Both the position numbers and the translations under genes were made by a program. The notes beneath the pieces are model-generated. The model did no database searches. It saw only the letters and a list, made by a program, of their open reading frames with translations, and was not told the DNA's origin. A DNA stretch of 64,000 nucleotides from Verrucomicrobiales bacterium (GTDB lineage Bacteria > Verrucomicrobiota > Verrucomicrobiia > Verrucomicrobiales > DEV007): positions 1-64,000 of the forward strand of contig JAEUHH010000034.1 in assembly GCA_016795505.1 (NCBI GenBank). Reading direction: 5' to 3'. Below are positions 46,801-55,445 of the stretch, one piece after another (position 1 is the first letter of the stretch; the number at the start of each line of letters is the position of its first letter).

Positions 46801-47873
46801 CCCGCATTCGCTATCTGTTCGAAGCTGCCCTGTCGCGCCCACCCTCCGAGATTGAGATCGCCGGGGCACGGGATTTCCTCTACGCCCTCGATGAGGAGCA
46901 TCGCGCTGGAACGGAGCGTTTTTCCGAGCTGACCGGTCAGATTGAGCGTGACCGCGCCGCGCTTGCAGCCATCATGGATCCCGTGCGGCAGCGCCTCCAG
47001 AGTGAACAGGAGGGTAAGGGGAGCGCCACCACCAAGCCGGCCGATCTGCGGCCCGTGGCAGCGTGGGATTTTGCCCGTGGTGGGCTTCGCGAACTCGTCG
47101 GCGGGCAGGATGGGCGCCTCGTGGGTAGCGCGCGGATTGAAGGCGGCGCATTGATCCTCGATGGACGGGGTTTTCTGGCTGCCGCGCCGCTCCGTGCTGA
47201 TCTCAAAGAAAAAACTCTGGAGGCTCTGGTCCGGCTCGACACCCTGGATCAGCGATCCGGTGGCGTCATGACGGTGCAGGATCTCCGTGGCGTCGTGTTC
47301 GACAGTCTGGTCTATGCCGAGCGCGAGCCGGCCCGCTGGCTGGCGGGGAGCAACGGCTTCGCCCGCACTCTCGATTTCGGAGGGCCTGTCGAGACGGAGT
47401 CGGCTGACCGGCCCGTTCATTTGGCGCTCGTCTATGCCGCCGACGGCACCATCCGCGCCTATCGGAACGGGCGTCCCTATGGCGAGCCGATCCGCAAGGC
47501 ACCGTTGGTGCGTTACGCTGCCGGCGAGAGTCAGGTCATCTTCGGTCTGCGCCATGGCACCGAGCCCGGCAGCAACCGGACACTGCGCGGACGCCTGCTC
47601 AATGCCCGCCTCTACGACCGCGCCCTGAGCCCCGAGGAAGTTCGTGCCGCATCCGGTGACACTGCGGCTTATGTCACCGAGGAGGCTGTCGTCGCGGCCC
47701 TCGAACCCTCGCAACGTGCCGAAAAGTCCCGGCTGGAGGCCGCTGTCGCCGCCGCCGACTCCGAACTGGCCGATCTCCGACGTCTCGGCAACGACATCCC
47801 CCTCGAACAGCGCCGCTGGCGCGACCTCGCCCATGCGGTGTTCAACCTGAAGGAGTTTATCTACCTAAAGTAA
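43839..47873 (+). CDS. PSCyt1-DUF1549-DUF1553 (PSD1) protein 2 with C-terminal LamG-like domain
   Basis: A 1344-residue exported protein from the ATG at 43839. The signal peptide is partly built from the 22-bp repeat ([19 protein letters not shown]). The PSCyt1 heme motif is CYECH (C45, C48, H49). DUF1549 has [20 protein letters not shown] and a second [13 protein letters not shown] beta-domain at about 520-660 ([18 protein letters not shown]) may be carbohydrate-binding. DUF1553 shows [20 protein letters not shown] and [16 protein letters not shown] LamG-like domain (about 1085-1280) follows. It sits between the IclR gene (5-bp gap) and DUF1501 protein 2. Confidence 0.92.
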   Translation: MLRFSIIPCLIAVLTLLDRNASAQLSPDQVEFFESRIRPILAQECYECHNSRGQKKGGLILDHRVAWQQGGDSGPLLVPGDPAGSLLMQAIRHELPDLKMPKAGAKLDEAIIADFEKWIAMGAPDPRDAPPSKAQLAADTDWEAIRKRRQGWWSFQPITSPPVPEVAGTVHPVDRFIRARLATEGLEPSPSADPRTLVRRLHFVLTGLPPSVKEVAAFLADWEADRRAAVAGRVEALMASPAFGERWARHWMDWVRYADTHGSEGDPEIPHAWRYRDYLIRALNADVPYDQLVREHFAGDLLEQPRIDPTLGLNESALGVGHLRMVFHGFSPTDALDERVRFTDDQIGTVTKAFLGLSVSCARCHHHKFDAISQDDYFALYGIFTAPLPATIAVDAPGVLEKNRAELAALKPDIRTALADYWLRSLPADPAVWRERLDRAAADQKHPLHRLGRLSHAGVEAWPRARAERESRLVEARRLAGGGETVRRWQITDRKAFLAEWDRYGEELIDGEPAAAGDFTLSTEGDGVVDAILPAGVYSHRLSTRHRAVLASAPFELDGEYDLYVHVAGEGSSVRYSVQHYPRSGTIYPVTNLSGGEWRWQRYDVAYWKGDRLHLELATAGDAPILVKDEPRSWFGVREVRLVKKGAPAPPDPADFWLGPIEGAAPEAVVAGLRRTIESWKGGASASFDDEAAWFLQGALEGGWLPNQLDTLPDGVRALVTRYRKLEAAVPLPTRAPGIFERSGRDEPLMVRGNHKELGDPVPRRFLEAIDDTPYAAGGSGRLEFARDLVAEDNPFTARVIVNRVWHHLFGEGLVATPDNFGRLGEQPSHPELLDYLASRFRSEQGWSLKSLIRDLVLTETWQQAAEPAPAAAERDPANRLLSHYGIHRLEAEAIRDAVLSVAGQLDGQRYGPPVGGGTPRRSVYLRVKRNDLDPLLTTFDFPVPASATGRRDVTNVPAQSLTLLNDPFIIDQAGRWTSQLGGQDDEARIRYLFEAALSRPPSEIEIAGARDFLYALDEEHRAGTERFSELTGQIERDRAALAAIMDPVRQRLQSEQEGKGSATTKPADLRPVAAWDFARGGLRELVGGQDGRLVGSARIEGGALILDGRGFLAAAPLRADLKEKTLEALVRLDTLDQRSGGVMTVQDLRGVVFDSLVYAEREPARWLAGSNGFARTLDFGGPVETESADRPVHLALVYAADGTIRAYRNGRPYGEPIRKAPLVRYAAGESQVIFGLRHGTEPGSNRTLRGRLLNARLYDRALSPEEVRAASGDTAAYVTEEAVVAALEPSQRAEKSRLEAAVAAADSELADLRRLGNDIPLEQRRWRDLAHAVFNLKEFIYLK
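43853..43895 (+). repeat. 22-bp-period dispersed repeat, locus F (in signal peptide)
   Basis: Units start at 43853 (GATCATACCCTGTTTGATCG) and 43875 (GTTCTGACCCTGTTGGATCGG), exactly 22 bp apart. They are in frame and encode residues 6-19 of PSD1 protein 2, the hydrophobic core of its signal peptide. Locus H does the same in another heme protein. Confidence 0.85.
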
Positions 47874-47985
47874 GAAATGGGAAATCCAAAACGCCGTATC
47901 CGAATCCCCTTGCCACGGAATGCTGATCAATAGCTGCGCGCTTCCAACCTCTCTCGTCTTAAACTTTTCACTCTTCACTGAAACG

Positions 47986-49413
47986 ATGCCCTCCCGCCGC
48001 GAACTTCTCACCCGCGCCTCGACCGGCTTCGGCCTCGTCGCGCTGACCGGTCTGCTCGGACTGGAACGCGTACGGGGCGCGGCGGCGATCTCCCCCGCGC
48101 GCCGGCTCGGCGATCCTCATTTCCGGCCCCGCGCCAAGCACGTCATCTTTTGCTACATGTCGGGCGGGGTATCGCATCTGGATACCTTTGATCCGAAGCC
48201 GCGGCTGCGTGAACTGCACGGGCGTCCCATGCCGGTTCCGGTCGAGCGGACCCAGTTCAACAACAATGGCAACATTTTCGGCAGTCCCTTTGATTTCCAC
48301 CCCGGCGGGGAGAGTGGCCTGCCCATTTCGGATCTCTTTCCCCATCTCCGTGCCCACTGCGCCGACGACCTCGCCGTGATCCGTTCCATGACCAGCCCGG
48401 TCAACGAGCATGCTCAGGGAAATTTCTTCTTCCACACCGGTTTCCCCTTCATCGGCCACCCCAGCGCCGGTGCGTGGACCTGCTACGGCTTGGGCTCGGA
48501 GAATGACAATCTGCCCGGCTATGTCGTGCTGAAAAGCGGCGAGGCCGAGACGCCCCACGGTGGCGTGGGCCAGTGGAGCAGCGGCTTTCTGCCCGCCCAG
48601 CATCAGGCCTCCGTCATTAAGGTCGATGCCGACGAGCCCGTGCCGAACATCCGGCCCCGCGAGCGGGACGGCGTGCAGCGCGCCCGGCTCGATTTCATCC
48701 GCACCGTCGACCGCGGCTTTGCCGATCGCGCCGCGCGGCCTGATCCGGTCGAGGCCGCCATCCGCAACTACGAGACCGCCTACCGCATGCAGTCAGCCGT
48801 TCCCGAACTGTGCGATCTTCGTGGTGAGACAACAGAAACGAAACGCCTCTACGGCTTCGAGGCGGCCAACCCCATGACCCGTGCCTACGGCCACCAGGCC
48901 CTGCTCGCCCGGCGTCTGGTCGAGCGCGGGGTGCGCTTCATCGAGCTCACCTGTCTGCCCCAGACTCCCGGCGGCGGCCAGGGACCGAATCCGTGGGATC
49001 AGCATGGTGGTTTGGAGAAAGGCCATCGCAACATGGCCAGCCAGGTGGACCAGCCCATCGCCGGCCTGCTCGTCGATCTGAAGCGGCGCGGACTGCTCGA
49101 CGAGACACTGGTGATCTGGGCCGGCGAATTCGGCCGCACCCCGTTTTCGCAGGGCAGCGACGGCCGCGACCACAATCCCTTCGGCTTCAGCATCTGGCTG
49201 GCTGGCGGCGGTGCGCGCGGCGGCACGATTTTCGGGCAAACCGACGAGCTGGGCTACCATGTCGTCGAGGGAAAAGCCACGGTGTACGACCTGTGGGCCA
49301 CCGTGCTGCATCTCATTGGGCTCGACCATGAGGACCTCACCTTTCGCCATTCAGGACGCGATTTCCGGCTCACCGATGTGCATGGAAATGTCCTGCGCGA
49401 GGTGCTGGCGTGA
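47986..49413 (+). CDS. DUF1501 protein 2 (Tat-exported)
   Basis: A 475-residue protein from the ATG at 47986 with twin-arginine segment [20 protein letters not shown]. Motifs: [55 protein letters not shown] and [20 protein letters not shown]. It is the partner of PSD1 protein 2. The 112-bp gap after the PSD1 stop holds TTGCCA at 47910 but no good -10. An in-frame ATG at 47920 would add 22 residues before the Tat motif and is less likely. Confidence 0.92.
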   Translation: MPSRRELLTRASTGFGLVALTGLLGLERVRGAAAISPARRLGDPHFRPRAKHVIFCYMSGGVSHLDTFDPKPRLRELHGRPMPVPVERTQFNNNGNIFGSPFDFHPGGESGLPISDLFPHLRAHCADDLAVIRSMTSPVNEHAQGNFFFHTGFPFIGHPSAGAWTCYGLGSENDNLPGYVVLKSGEAETPHGGVGQWSSGFLPAQHQASVIKVDADEPVPNIRPRERDGVQRARLDFIRTVDRGFADRAARPDPVEAAIRNYETAYRMQSAVPELCDLRGETTETKRLYGFEAANPMTRAYGHQALLARRLVERGVRFIELTCLPQTPGGGQGPNPWDQHGGLEKGHRNMASQVDQPIAGLLVDLKRRGLLDETLVIWAGEFGRTPFSQGSDGRDHNPFGFSIWLAGGGARGGTIFGQTDELGYHVVEGKATVYDLWATVLHLIGLDHEDLTFRHSGRDFRLTDVHGNVLREVLA

Positions 49414-49474
49414 TGGGACGAGAACCGGTGGGGAGTCGGCGAATGGGGTGCACCACGACGCACGAGCGGCTCAT

Positions 49475-50440
49475 TCATTCTGGACCGCCGGGCGGGAGAT
49501 AGGGAGTGAAGGCGGGCGGAAGAGGGCTCTCAAAGGCCATTCGCCGACCGGTGATGGGATGGGTAAAGGCGAGACGCCGGGCGTGGAGCATGAGCCTGCC
49601 GGGTTGCTCGGACTGCCGGGTGGGCTGGGCGTAGATCTCGTCGCCGAGGATGGGGCAGCCGAGGCTTTCCTTCATGTGGACGCGGATCTGGTGGGTGCGC
49701 CCGGTATGGAGGTCGCAGCGGACGAGGGCCCAGGTGCTGCGGGGATCGGTGTGGAGCACGGTGTAGCCGGTGACGGCTTCTTTGCCATGGGGCTCGGGGC
49801 GGACGGCCATTTTCTGGCGATTCACCGGATGGCGGCCGATGCGGTTCTCGATCAGGCCGTGGAGTAGGGCGGGGACGCCTTGGACAACGCAAAGGTAGGT
49901 TTTTTCCGTCTCTCGATCGGCGAATTGGCGGGCCAATTCCTGATGCGCAGCATCAGTCTTGGCGGCGACAAGACAGCCGCTGGTTTCCTTGTCGAGGCGG
50001 TGGACGATGCCGGGCCGCTCGACGCCGCCGATGCCGCTTAGCTGGCCCCGGCAGTGGTGGAGCAGGGCATTGACGAGGGTGCCATCGGCATTCCCTGCGG
50101 CGGGGTGCACGACGAGGCCGGCGGGCTTGTTGAGGACGATGAGGTGCTCGTCCTCGTGGAGAATGTCGAGCGGGATGTCCTGGGCGGCGGCTACGGACGG
50201 CGTGGGAGGGGGAATCTCGATGCGGATAGCGTCGCCTGCGGCGAGGGGGTGGCGTGGCTTGGTGACGGGACGACCGGCGACGGAGACATGGCCGTCGCGG
50301 ATGAGATCCTGCAGGCGTGAGCGGGAGAGGTCGGGAAAAACGTCGGCGAGGACCTTGTCGAGCCGCGCTCCAGTCTCGGCGGCAGCGACGAGATGCTGCC
50401 GGGTCGAGTCCGAGGGAAGCGGTGAGGAGGATTCAGTCAC
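49475..50440 (-). CDS. rluD: RluA-family 23S rRNA pseudouridine synthase (RluD-like)
   Basis: Isomerises uridine to pseudouridine in rRNA. The 321-residue protein has an N-terminal S4 RNA-binding domain (GARLDKVLADVFPDLSRSRL, GHVSVAGRPVTKP) and the catalytic domain with GIVHRLDKETSG (catalytic D150), NKPAGLVVHPA and LHTGRTHQIRVHM. S4 domain plus these motifs fits RluD/RluC; RluD is the best guess, since RluA lacks S4. It is convergent with DUF1501 protein 2 and divergent from the CSD-DUF1294 gene. Confidence 0.93.
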   Translation of the reverse strand: MTESSSPLPSDSTRQHLVAAAETGARLDKVLADVFPDLSRSRLQDLIRDGHVSVAGRPVTKPRHPLAAGDAIRIEIPPPTPSVAAAQDIPLDILHEDEHLIVLNKPAGLVVHPAAGNADGTLVNALLHHCRGQLSGIGGVERPGIVHRLDKETSGCLVAAKTDAAHQELARQFADRETEKTYLCVVQGVPALLHGLIENRIGRHPVNRQKMAVRPEPHGKEAVTGYTVLHTDPRSTWALVRCDLHTGRTHQIRVHMKESLGCPILGDEIYAQPTRQSEQPGRLMLHARRLAFTHPITGRRMAFESPLPPAFTPYLPPGGPE

Positions 50441-50573
50441 GGTGGCGGCAGTAAAATGGGCGCGGGCTTCGGGCTATCCCACAATGGGTCAGTCGGCAGC
50501 AAGCGATGGCTCAGAATCCCGCGACGATCCACCGGGAGCGTGTAAAAATCGATGAAATCGGCGGAAAAAGGTA

Positions 50574-50601
50574 AAGAAAAGGTGGAAATCTGCCTTTTCT
50601 T
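50574..50601. promoter_or_regulatory. Inverted repeat in the CSD-DUF1294 promoter region
   Basis: AAGAAAAGG (50574-50582) and CCTTTTCTT (50593-50601) pair perfectly across a 10-bp loop. TATAAA at 50606-50611 follows directly and could be the -10, so the repeat would cover the -35 region. Alternatively it could be a 5' RNA hairpin. The AT-rich stretch is distinct from its surroundings. Confidence 0.5.
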
Positions 50602-50622
50602 GGATTATAAAAACCATATTCA

Positions 50623-51264
50623 ATGAAATTTTTGAAGAAAACGGCGCCTGCTTCCGAACGTCGGTTGGGGCGCATCATCGAGTGGAATACAGACCAGGGA
50701 TTCGGGTTTGTGCTCCACGGCGGTGAGCGTTGGTTTCTTCATATCCGGGGCTTTTTGGTGCGCGATCTCATTCCCGCAAAAGGTGATCGGGTCCGATTCG
50801 TGCCGGGGGTGGACCCCAAAGGACGTCCCTGTGCGGCGGAGGCCGAGCTGATTCATCGTCGGTTGCGCGCGCTGGCGGAGCGAGGTTCGGCTCAGGCGAT
50901 CCTGCTGTTGTTGCCGGTCCTGGCGCTGATCATTCTGCCCACCCATGCCGCGGTGGTGGCTGCCTGGCTGCTGGGGATGTCGCTGCTGACGGTCTGGCTA
51001 TACTGGCTGGACAAGCGCGCCTCGATCCGCGGTCGGGGCCGGGTGCCGGAATCGACGCTGCACCTGATGGAACTCGCCGGCGGTTGGCCAGGCGCCCTGT
51101 GCGCGCAGCACTGGTTCCGACACAAGACGTCGAAGGGCGCCTACCAGCGGGTCTTCTGGCTGGTGGTGCTCAGTCACCAGTTGCTGGCATTCGACCTGCT
51201 GCTCTTTGCCTCCGGCATCTGGGAGACGGCGGTGACCCATCTCCACCTGCTGGCAGTGCTGTGA
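50623..51264 (+). CDS. Cold-shock-domain/DUF1294 membrane protein
   Basis: A 213-residue fusion. The N terminus is a cold-shock-like OB fold (GRIIEWNTDQGFGFVLHGGE, RWFLHIRGFLVRD), with aromatic residues for nucleic-acid binding partly kept. From about residue 85 there are hydrophobic helices (AILLLLPVLALIILPTHAAV, WLLGMSLLTVWLYWLDK). DUF1294 motifs are STLHLMELAGGWPGALCAQH and HKTSK. The fusion is widespread, with unknown function. An AT-rich leader with a perfect inverted repeat precedes it, consistent with temperature or stress control. Confidence 0.9.
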   Translation: MKFLKKTAPASERRLGRIIEWNTDQGFGFVLHGGERWFLHIRGFLVRDLIPAKGDRVRFVPGVDPKGRPCAAEAELIHRRLRALAERGSAQAILLLLPVLALIILPTHAAVVAAWLLGMSLLTVWLYWLDKRASIRGRGRVPESTLHLMELAGGWPGALCAQHWFRHKTSKGAYQRVFWLVVLSHQLLAFDLLLFASGIWETAVTHLHLLAVL

Positions 51265-51283
51265 GGGACGCTGCTCCTGCGGC

Positions 51284-52294
51284 TCAGGGCTTTTCGCTCG
51301 CGTAGGCCTCGTAGGCTTCGGCGATCTTGGCCGCCTTTTCGTCGCCGCGGTGGAAAATGACCCGGTGCCGCAGGGTGAAGGTCTCGCCTTTTTTCAGGGT
51401 GACCGCTCCGTCTTCTTTCTCGCCAGCGACCGACTTCAGGCCGAAAGGATTGGCGGTGAACAAGCCATAGTCACGGGCATGCCACGGGGTGGGGTGGCGA
51501 AAGCTGCTGGGATGATTCAGCACCGCGATGCCGAGATGCTCGCCGCCGACCGGGCCGTTGAAATCGCACCACGGGGCACGTTTGCCCCAGGCGTCGGTGT
51601 CGCGATCGCCGAGACTGTTGACGATGCGTCCGCCCTCGCCGGCCTTTACGCTCATGCTGTGGGCGACGCGGAGACTGAAGCCGGCATCCTTGGCATCGGA
51701 AAAGGTCACGCCGTCGTCGGAGGCCCCGGTAAAGACGATCTCGGAATCGACCACGCGCGAGCCGTCTGCGGCTACGTGGAAGGTGAAGGTGCGCCGGTCG
51801 GTGGCCATCAGTTTGCCGGTGGCGTCCACGTAGTCGCTGGTGGCGATGAGTCTGGCGCGGTCGCCCGTGCTTTCGGCCTGGACGGTCTCCCGGTGGCGGG
51901 TGGCGCCGAGTTTCTTTTTCAGCTCGGCCAGTTTGGTAGCGTCGCCCTTGGCCCTTTCCTTCAAGGTCAGCTCCTCGTGCCAGGTGTCGAAGTCGTTGAT
52001 GAACTGGTGGCCGAAATAGAAGGATCGGTGGTGGGGATGGTCCTGGGCCTCGCCATCCACATCCTCCATCGGGTAGGCGCGGGTCATGCCCTTGCCGGTG
52101 GGACCGATGACGGGGTAGAAGTAGGGCTTGTTGCCCACCGTGTCGCCGGTCACGTATTTGGTGAACAGTTTGCCGTCGATCTTGATGACGATGCCGTCGT
52201 CGGCTTTTTCGACGGCGAATTCGGCGGCCAGTGCGCCGGAAGGCAGCGCGAGACCAAGGACGGTGGCAATGAGGGGCGGGAGCGGGAGTTTCAT
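51284..52294 (-). CDS. Exported DUF6807 (PmoA-like) family protein
   Basis: From the ATG at 52294, 336 residues with a signal peptide (MKLPLPPLIATVLGLAL...GALAAE). The body is beta-rich with typical segments KPYFYPVIGPTGKGMTRAYP, DHPHHRSFYFGHQFIND and HRVIFHRGDEKAAKIAEAY. The family occurs in PVC and Bacteroidota carbohydrate-use loci and resembles sugar-epimerase-like beta-sandwiches. The His-rich DHPHHRS could bind metal or ligand, but the function is unproven. An upstream ATG at 52477 is out of context, since it precedes the signal peptide by 61 residues. It is divergent from the amidohydrolase. Confidence 0.85.
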   Translation of the reverse strand: MKLPLPPLIATVLGLALPSGALAAEFAVEKADDGIVIKIDGKLFTKYVTGDTVGNKPYFYPVIGPTGKGMTRAYPMEDVDGEAQDHPHHRSFYFGHQFINDFDTWHEELTLKERAKGDATKLAELKKKLGATRHRETVQAESTGDRARLIATSDYVDATGKLMATDRRTFTFHVAADGSRVVDSEIVFTGASDDGVTFSDAKDAGFSLRVAHSMSVKAGEGGRIVNSLGDRDTDAWGKRAPWCDFNGPVGGEHLGIAVLNHPSSFRHPTPWHARDYGLFTANPFGLKSVAGEKEDGAVTLKKGETFTLRHRVIFHRGDEKAAKIAEAYEAYASEKP

Positions 52295-52462
52295 GGAAAA
52301 GAAGCGGCTTGGCGCATCTGCAATCGGACCGCAAAACGGCGCCAGCCGCAAGAAGAAACCCCGGCGCGTTGGCGTTGGCTCGACTGGGGGGCTGCGCAAA
52401 GGCGGAGGATTCAGGGAGGAAGTCAGGCTTGAAACGAGGATTGGACTGGGAGAACGATCTGC

Positions 52463-53896
52463 ATGGCTATCAGACACTCAATTCTCGCGCTCGGGCTGCT
52501 GGCTTTGTTCCTCTGGCCGGGGTGTGGGGGAGCCCAGGATTTCGACCGGGTGATCCGCGGTGGCCGGGTGATGGACCCCGAGACGGGGCTCGATGCCATC
52601 CGTGACATTGGCATCCGCGGCGACACTATCGAGCGCATCAGCGAGTCGCCGCTGACGGGTCGGGAGGTGATCGACGCCAGTGGGCTGGTGGTGGCCCCGG
52701 GGTTCATCGACCTGCACCAGCATACGTGGGACGACGAAAGCTACGCCTTCAAAATCCGCGACGGTGTAACGAGCATCCTGGAACTAGAGGTCGGCACCGA
52801 CGACGTGGCGGCTTGGTATCGGGCGAAAGAGGGCAAGTTGCCGCTGCATCACGGCGTTGCCGTGGGACACATTCCGGTGCGCATGCGGGTGATGGGGGAT
52901 TTTCCCGGCTTTTTGCCGAAATCCGACAGCCGTGCGGCCATGGTGACGGCGGACGATGCCCAGCTCGCCGCGTTGACCGCCGGGATCCAGCGGGGCCTCG
53001 ACGCGGGGGCAGTCGCAGTCGGTTTTGGTATCCGTTACACGCCAGCGGCCACGTCGCAGGAGATCCTCGCGATGTTTCGGCAGGCGGCGGAGAGCCGGGC
53101 CGCCTGTCACGTCCATCTGCGGGAGCGGGCCGCGCGGAGTGTGGGTTCGACTTTGGAATTGATCGGCATGAGTGCGACCAGCGGCGCGGCGCTGCATCTC
53201 GTGCACCTTTCCGCCACGGGTGCGGCGTCGACTCCGGATCTGCTGCGCCTCGTATCAGAGGCTCAGGCGCGGGGGCTCGATGTCACGGCCGAGATGTATC
53301 CGTGGACGGCGGGAATGACCGATATTTCGGCCGCCATGTTCGGGCCGGGCTGGCAGGAGGAGTATGGGATCGGCTACGGCGACCTCCAGTGGGGAGCCAC
53401 CGGGGAACGGCTCACGGAGGAAAGCTTTCGTCGTTACCGGGAGTCGGGCGGCCTCGTCATCATTCACTCCAACACCGAGGCGGTCGTCACGGCGGCGTTG
53501 AAGAGTCCGGCGACCTTTGTCGCCAGCGATGGACTGGCCGGTCATCCGCGGAATGCCGGCACCTGTGCCCGGATCCTCGGCCACTACGTGCGCGATCGGG
53601 GTGAAATCGATCTGATGACCGCCCTATCCAAGCTGTCCCTGTTGCCCGCCCGCCGTCTGGAGGCGCGGGTGCCGGAGATGAAGCGCCGCGGTCGCATCCA
53701 ACCCGGTTGCATCGCCGATCTGACCCTGTTTGATCTCGAATCGGTGGCGGAAAAAGCCACCTTCACCGATCCGAAACAGCCGTCCGAGGGCATCGCCCAC
53801 GTCCTCGTGGCCGGCGTTCCGGTGGTAAGCCAGGGGCGCATCGTGGACGGAGCACTGCCCGGCCGCGCCATTCGCGCGGCGGTGAAAAAGCCGTGA
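52463..53896 (+). CDS. Amidohydrolase (D-aminoacylase/dihydroorotase-like), exported
   Basis: A 477-residue metal-dependent hydrolase with an N-terminal signal (SILALGLLALFLWPGCGGAQ, possible lipobox near PGC). Metal-site motif GFIDLHQHTWDD comes after the strand VIRGGRVMDPETGLDAIRDI; later elements are HVHLRERAARS and LHLVHLSATG. The C-terminal RIQPGCIADLTLFDLESV closes the small beta domain as in dihydroorotase/N-acyl-D-amino-acid deacylases. That closing segment coincides with locus G of the 22-bp repeat. Acyl-D-amino acid or peptide-like substrates are likely but unproven. Confidence 0.88.
   Translation: MAIRHSILALGLLALFLWPGCGGAQDFDRVIRGGRVMDPETGLDAIRDIGIRGDTIERISESPLTGREVIDASGLVVAPGFIDLHQHTWDDESYAFKIRDGVTSILELEVGTDDVAAWYRAKEGKLPLHHGVAVGHIPVRMRVMGDFPGFLPKSDSRAAMVTADDAQLAALTAGIQRGLDAGAVAVGFGIRYTPAATSQEILAMFRQAAESRAACHVHLRERAARSVGSTLELIGMSATSGAALHLVHLSATGAASTPDLLRLVSEAQARGLDVTAEMYPWTAGMTDISAAMFGPGWQEEYGIGYGDLQWGATGERLTEESFRRYRESGGLVIIHSNTEAVVTAALKSPATFVASDGLAGHPRNAGTCARILGHYVRDRGEIDLMTALSKLSLLPARRLEARVPEMKRRGRIQPGCIADLTLFDLESVAEKATFTDPKQPSEGIAHVLVAGVPVVSQGRIVDGALPGRAIRAAVKKP
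53695..53738 (+). repeat. 22-bp-period dispersed repeat, locus G (in amidohydrolase)
   Basis: Units start at 53695 (CATCCAACCCGGTTGCATCG) and 53717 (GATCTGACCCTGTTTGATCTCG). They are in frame and encode QPGCIADLTLFDLE. The protein motif is family-conserved, so the DNA resemblance could partly be chance, but it matches locus E read on minus over most positions. Confidence 0.6.
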
Positions 53897-53908
53897 TGGG
53901 TAGGCGGA

Positions 53909-55312
53909 TCACGCCTCCAGAGACCAGCCCGCGCGGTAGCTGCGACCCAGGAATTTCTCGGCGTCCGGAGCGTTGGGGAACTTGAGGTTTTTCGAGTCCC
54001 ACTCCAGCTTCTTCCCGGCGCGGTAAGCCACGTTGCCCAGGTGATTGGCCTCCGTGAGCGGTCCCGAGTAGCCGAAGTGGCAGAGTGGCTTTGGGCCTTC
54101 GCCCTTGCACGCCAGTACCCACTCGGCCTGCTGACCGGGCGAGGGCGGGATGTAGGGCTTGGGTGGCTGGAAGCCGGCGAACTTTTGCTCGGGCAGCAGC
54201 ACGTATTTCCCGTAGTCGGCCAGCAGCATGCCCTCCTCGCCGATGAAGAGCACACCGTCGCCCCAGGTGGGGATCTTGCCTTGGTGCCAAATGTCGGGCT
54301 TTTCGGTGCCCTGATACCAGGTCAGCGTGAGCGGCGGCAGGTCGGCGCCGCGGGCTCCGTAAGTGTAGCGGGCCCACATTGAGGCTGGTGCGATGTCTGG
54401 ATGCGGGGGCGGACCACCGGCTTCGATCGTCAGGGGGGCATCGAGCTTCAGCGCCCAGAAAGGCAGGTCGTTGCGATGGCTGCCGAGGTCGGACATGGTG
54501 CCATTGCCAAAATCCCACCAGCGATACCAGCGCGGGCCGGGGAAGTAGTATTCGTGGAAATCCCGATAGGGGGCCGGTCCGATCCAGAGATCCCAGTTGA
54601 GCCCGGCAGGCACCGGCATGCCCTGTTTGGGCGTGTCGGGGGTGTAGATGATGTCCTTGTTCGTTTTGGCCTGCTCCTCCGTCTGCCAACCCCAGGCGCG
54701 ACTGACCCAGACGTGGCATTCGGTGACTTTGCCGATGGCGCCGCTTTCGATCAGTTCGACGACGCGCCGGTAGTTCTCCGAGGCGTGGATCTGGGTGCCC
54801 ATCTGGGTCATCAGTTGGGGGCGCCTGGCGGCCTCCTCAATGATCATGCGGCATTCCCGCACGTCGCGGGTCAGCGGTTTTTCGCTGTAAACGTGCTTGT
54901 TTGCCCGCAGGGCTGGCAAGATGCCAAAGGCGTGAGTATGCTCCGTGCTGGACACGATGACAGCGTCGATGTCCTCCAGTTTGCCCAGCAGATCCCGAAA
55001 ATCGGCGTGGCTGCGGGCTTTCGGCGCCTTTTGCAGGGCCGCGCCGAGGTGGTTCTCATTCACGTCGCAGAGGGCGATGATGTCCTCCTTCAGATCGAGC
55101 ATCGCCGCCACATGGGAGCCTCCCCGGCCGCCGACGCCGATCAGGGCGACGCCAAGCTTCGAATTGGGCGACTGCGACCGCGTGATGGCCGGAAAACCGA
55201 AGGTGCCGGTCGCGGCGAGCGCGCCAACGCCGGTCTTGATGAATCCGCGCCGGGAAGCGGGCGAGGAGGCAGCGGGCTGGGACGGGGTGGGGGAATCGTC
55301 GGAACTGTTCAT
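53909..55312 (-). CDS. Tat-exported Gfo/Idh/MocA-family oxidoreductase
   Basis: A 467-residue protein with Tat signal [20 protein letters not shown]. The NAD(P)-binding Rossmann domain reads [20 protein letters not shown] and includes the catalytic-Lys region [16 protein letters not shown]. The C-terminal substrate domain is usual for the family ([36 protein letters not shown]). These enzymes oxidise or reduce sugars and inositols; periplasmic members are common in PVC polysaccharide loci. It converges with the amidohydrolase (12-bp gap). Confidence 0.93.
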   Translation of the reverse strand: MNSSDDSPTPSQPAASSPASRRGFIKTGVGALAATGTFGFPAITRSQSPNSKLGVALIGVGGRGGSHVAAMLDLKEDIIALCDVNENHLGAALQKAPKARSHADFRDLLGKLEDIDAVIVSSTEHTHAFGILPALRANKHVYSEKPLTRDVRECRMIIEEAARRPQLMTQMGTQIHASENYRRVVELIESGAIGKVTECHVWVSRAWGWQTEEQAKTNKDIIYTPDTPKQGMPVPAGLNWDLWIGPAPYRDFHEYYFPGPRWYRWWDFGNGTMSDLGSHRNDLPFWALKLDAPLTIEAGGPPPHPDIAPASMWARYTYGARGADLPPLTLTWYQGTEKPDIWHQGKIPTWGDGVLFIGEEGMLLADYGKYVLLPEQKFAGFQPPKPYIPPSPGQQAEWVLACKGEGPKPLCHFGYSGPLTEANHLGNVAYRAGKKLEWDSKNLKFPNAPDAEKFLGRSYRAGWSLEA

Positions 55313-55445
55313 GGAGGCGATCCTAATCCCATCCGCCGGGAAGCGGGAAGGGGAAAACGGGGCGTCATTGCGCGCCGGTGAGGCGGGTGCGCGTGCGGGA
55401 AAGGATCAGTTGACTGATCGGAGGATCTGCGGAGGGTGAGTATCT

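Noticed and set aside
53631-53650. TGTCCCTGTTGCCC as an extra unit near locus G
   Set aside because: It is 65 bp from locus G, not a multiple of 22, and the residues are ordinary for the amidohydrolase family.
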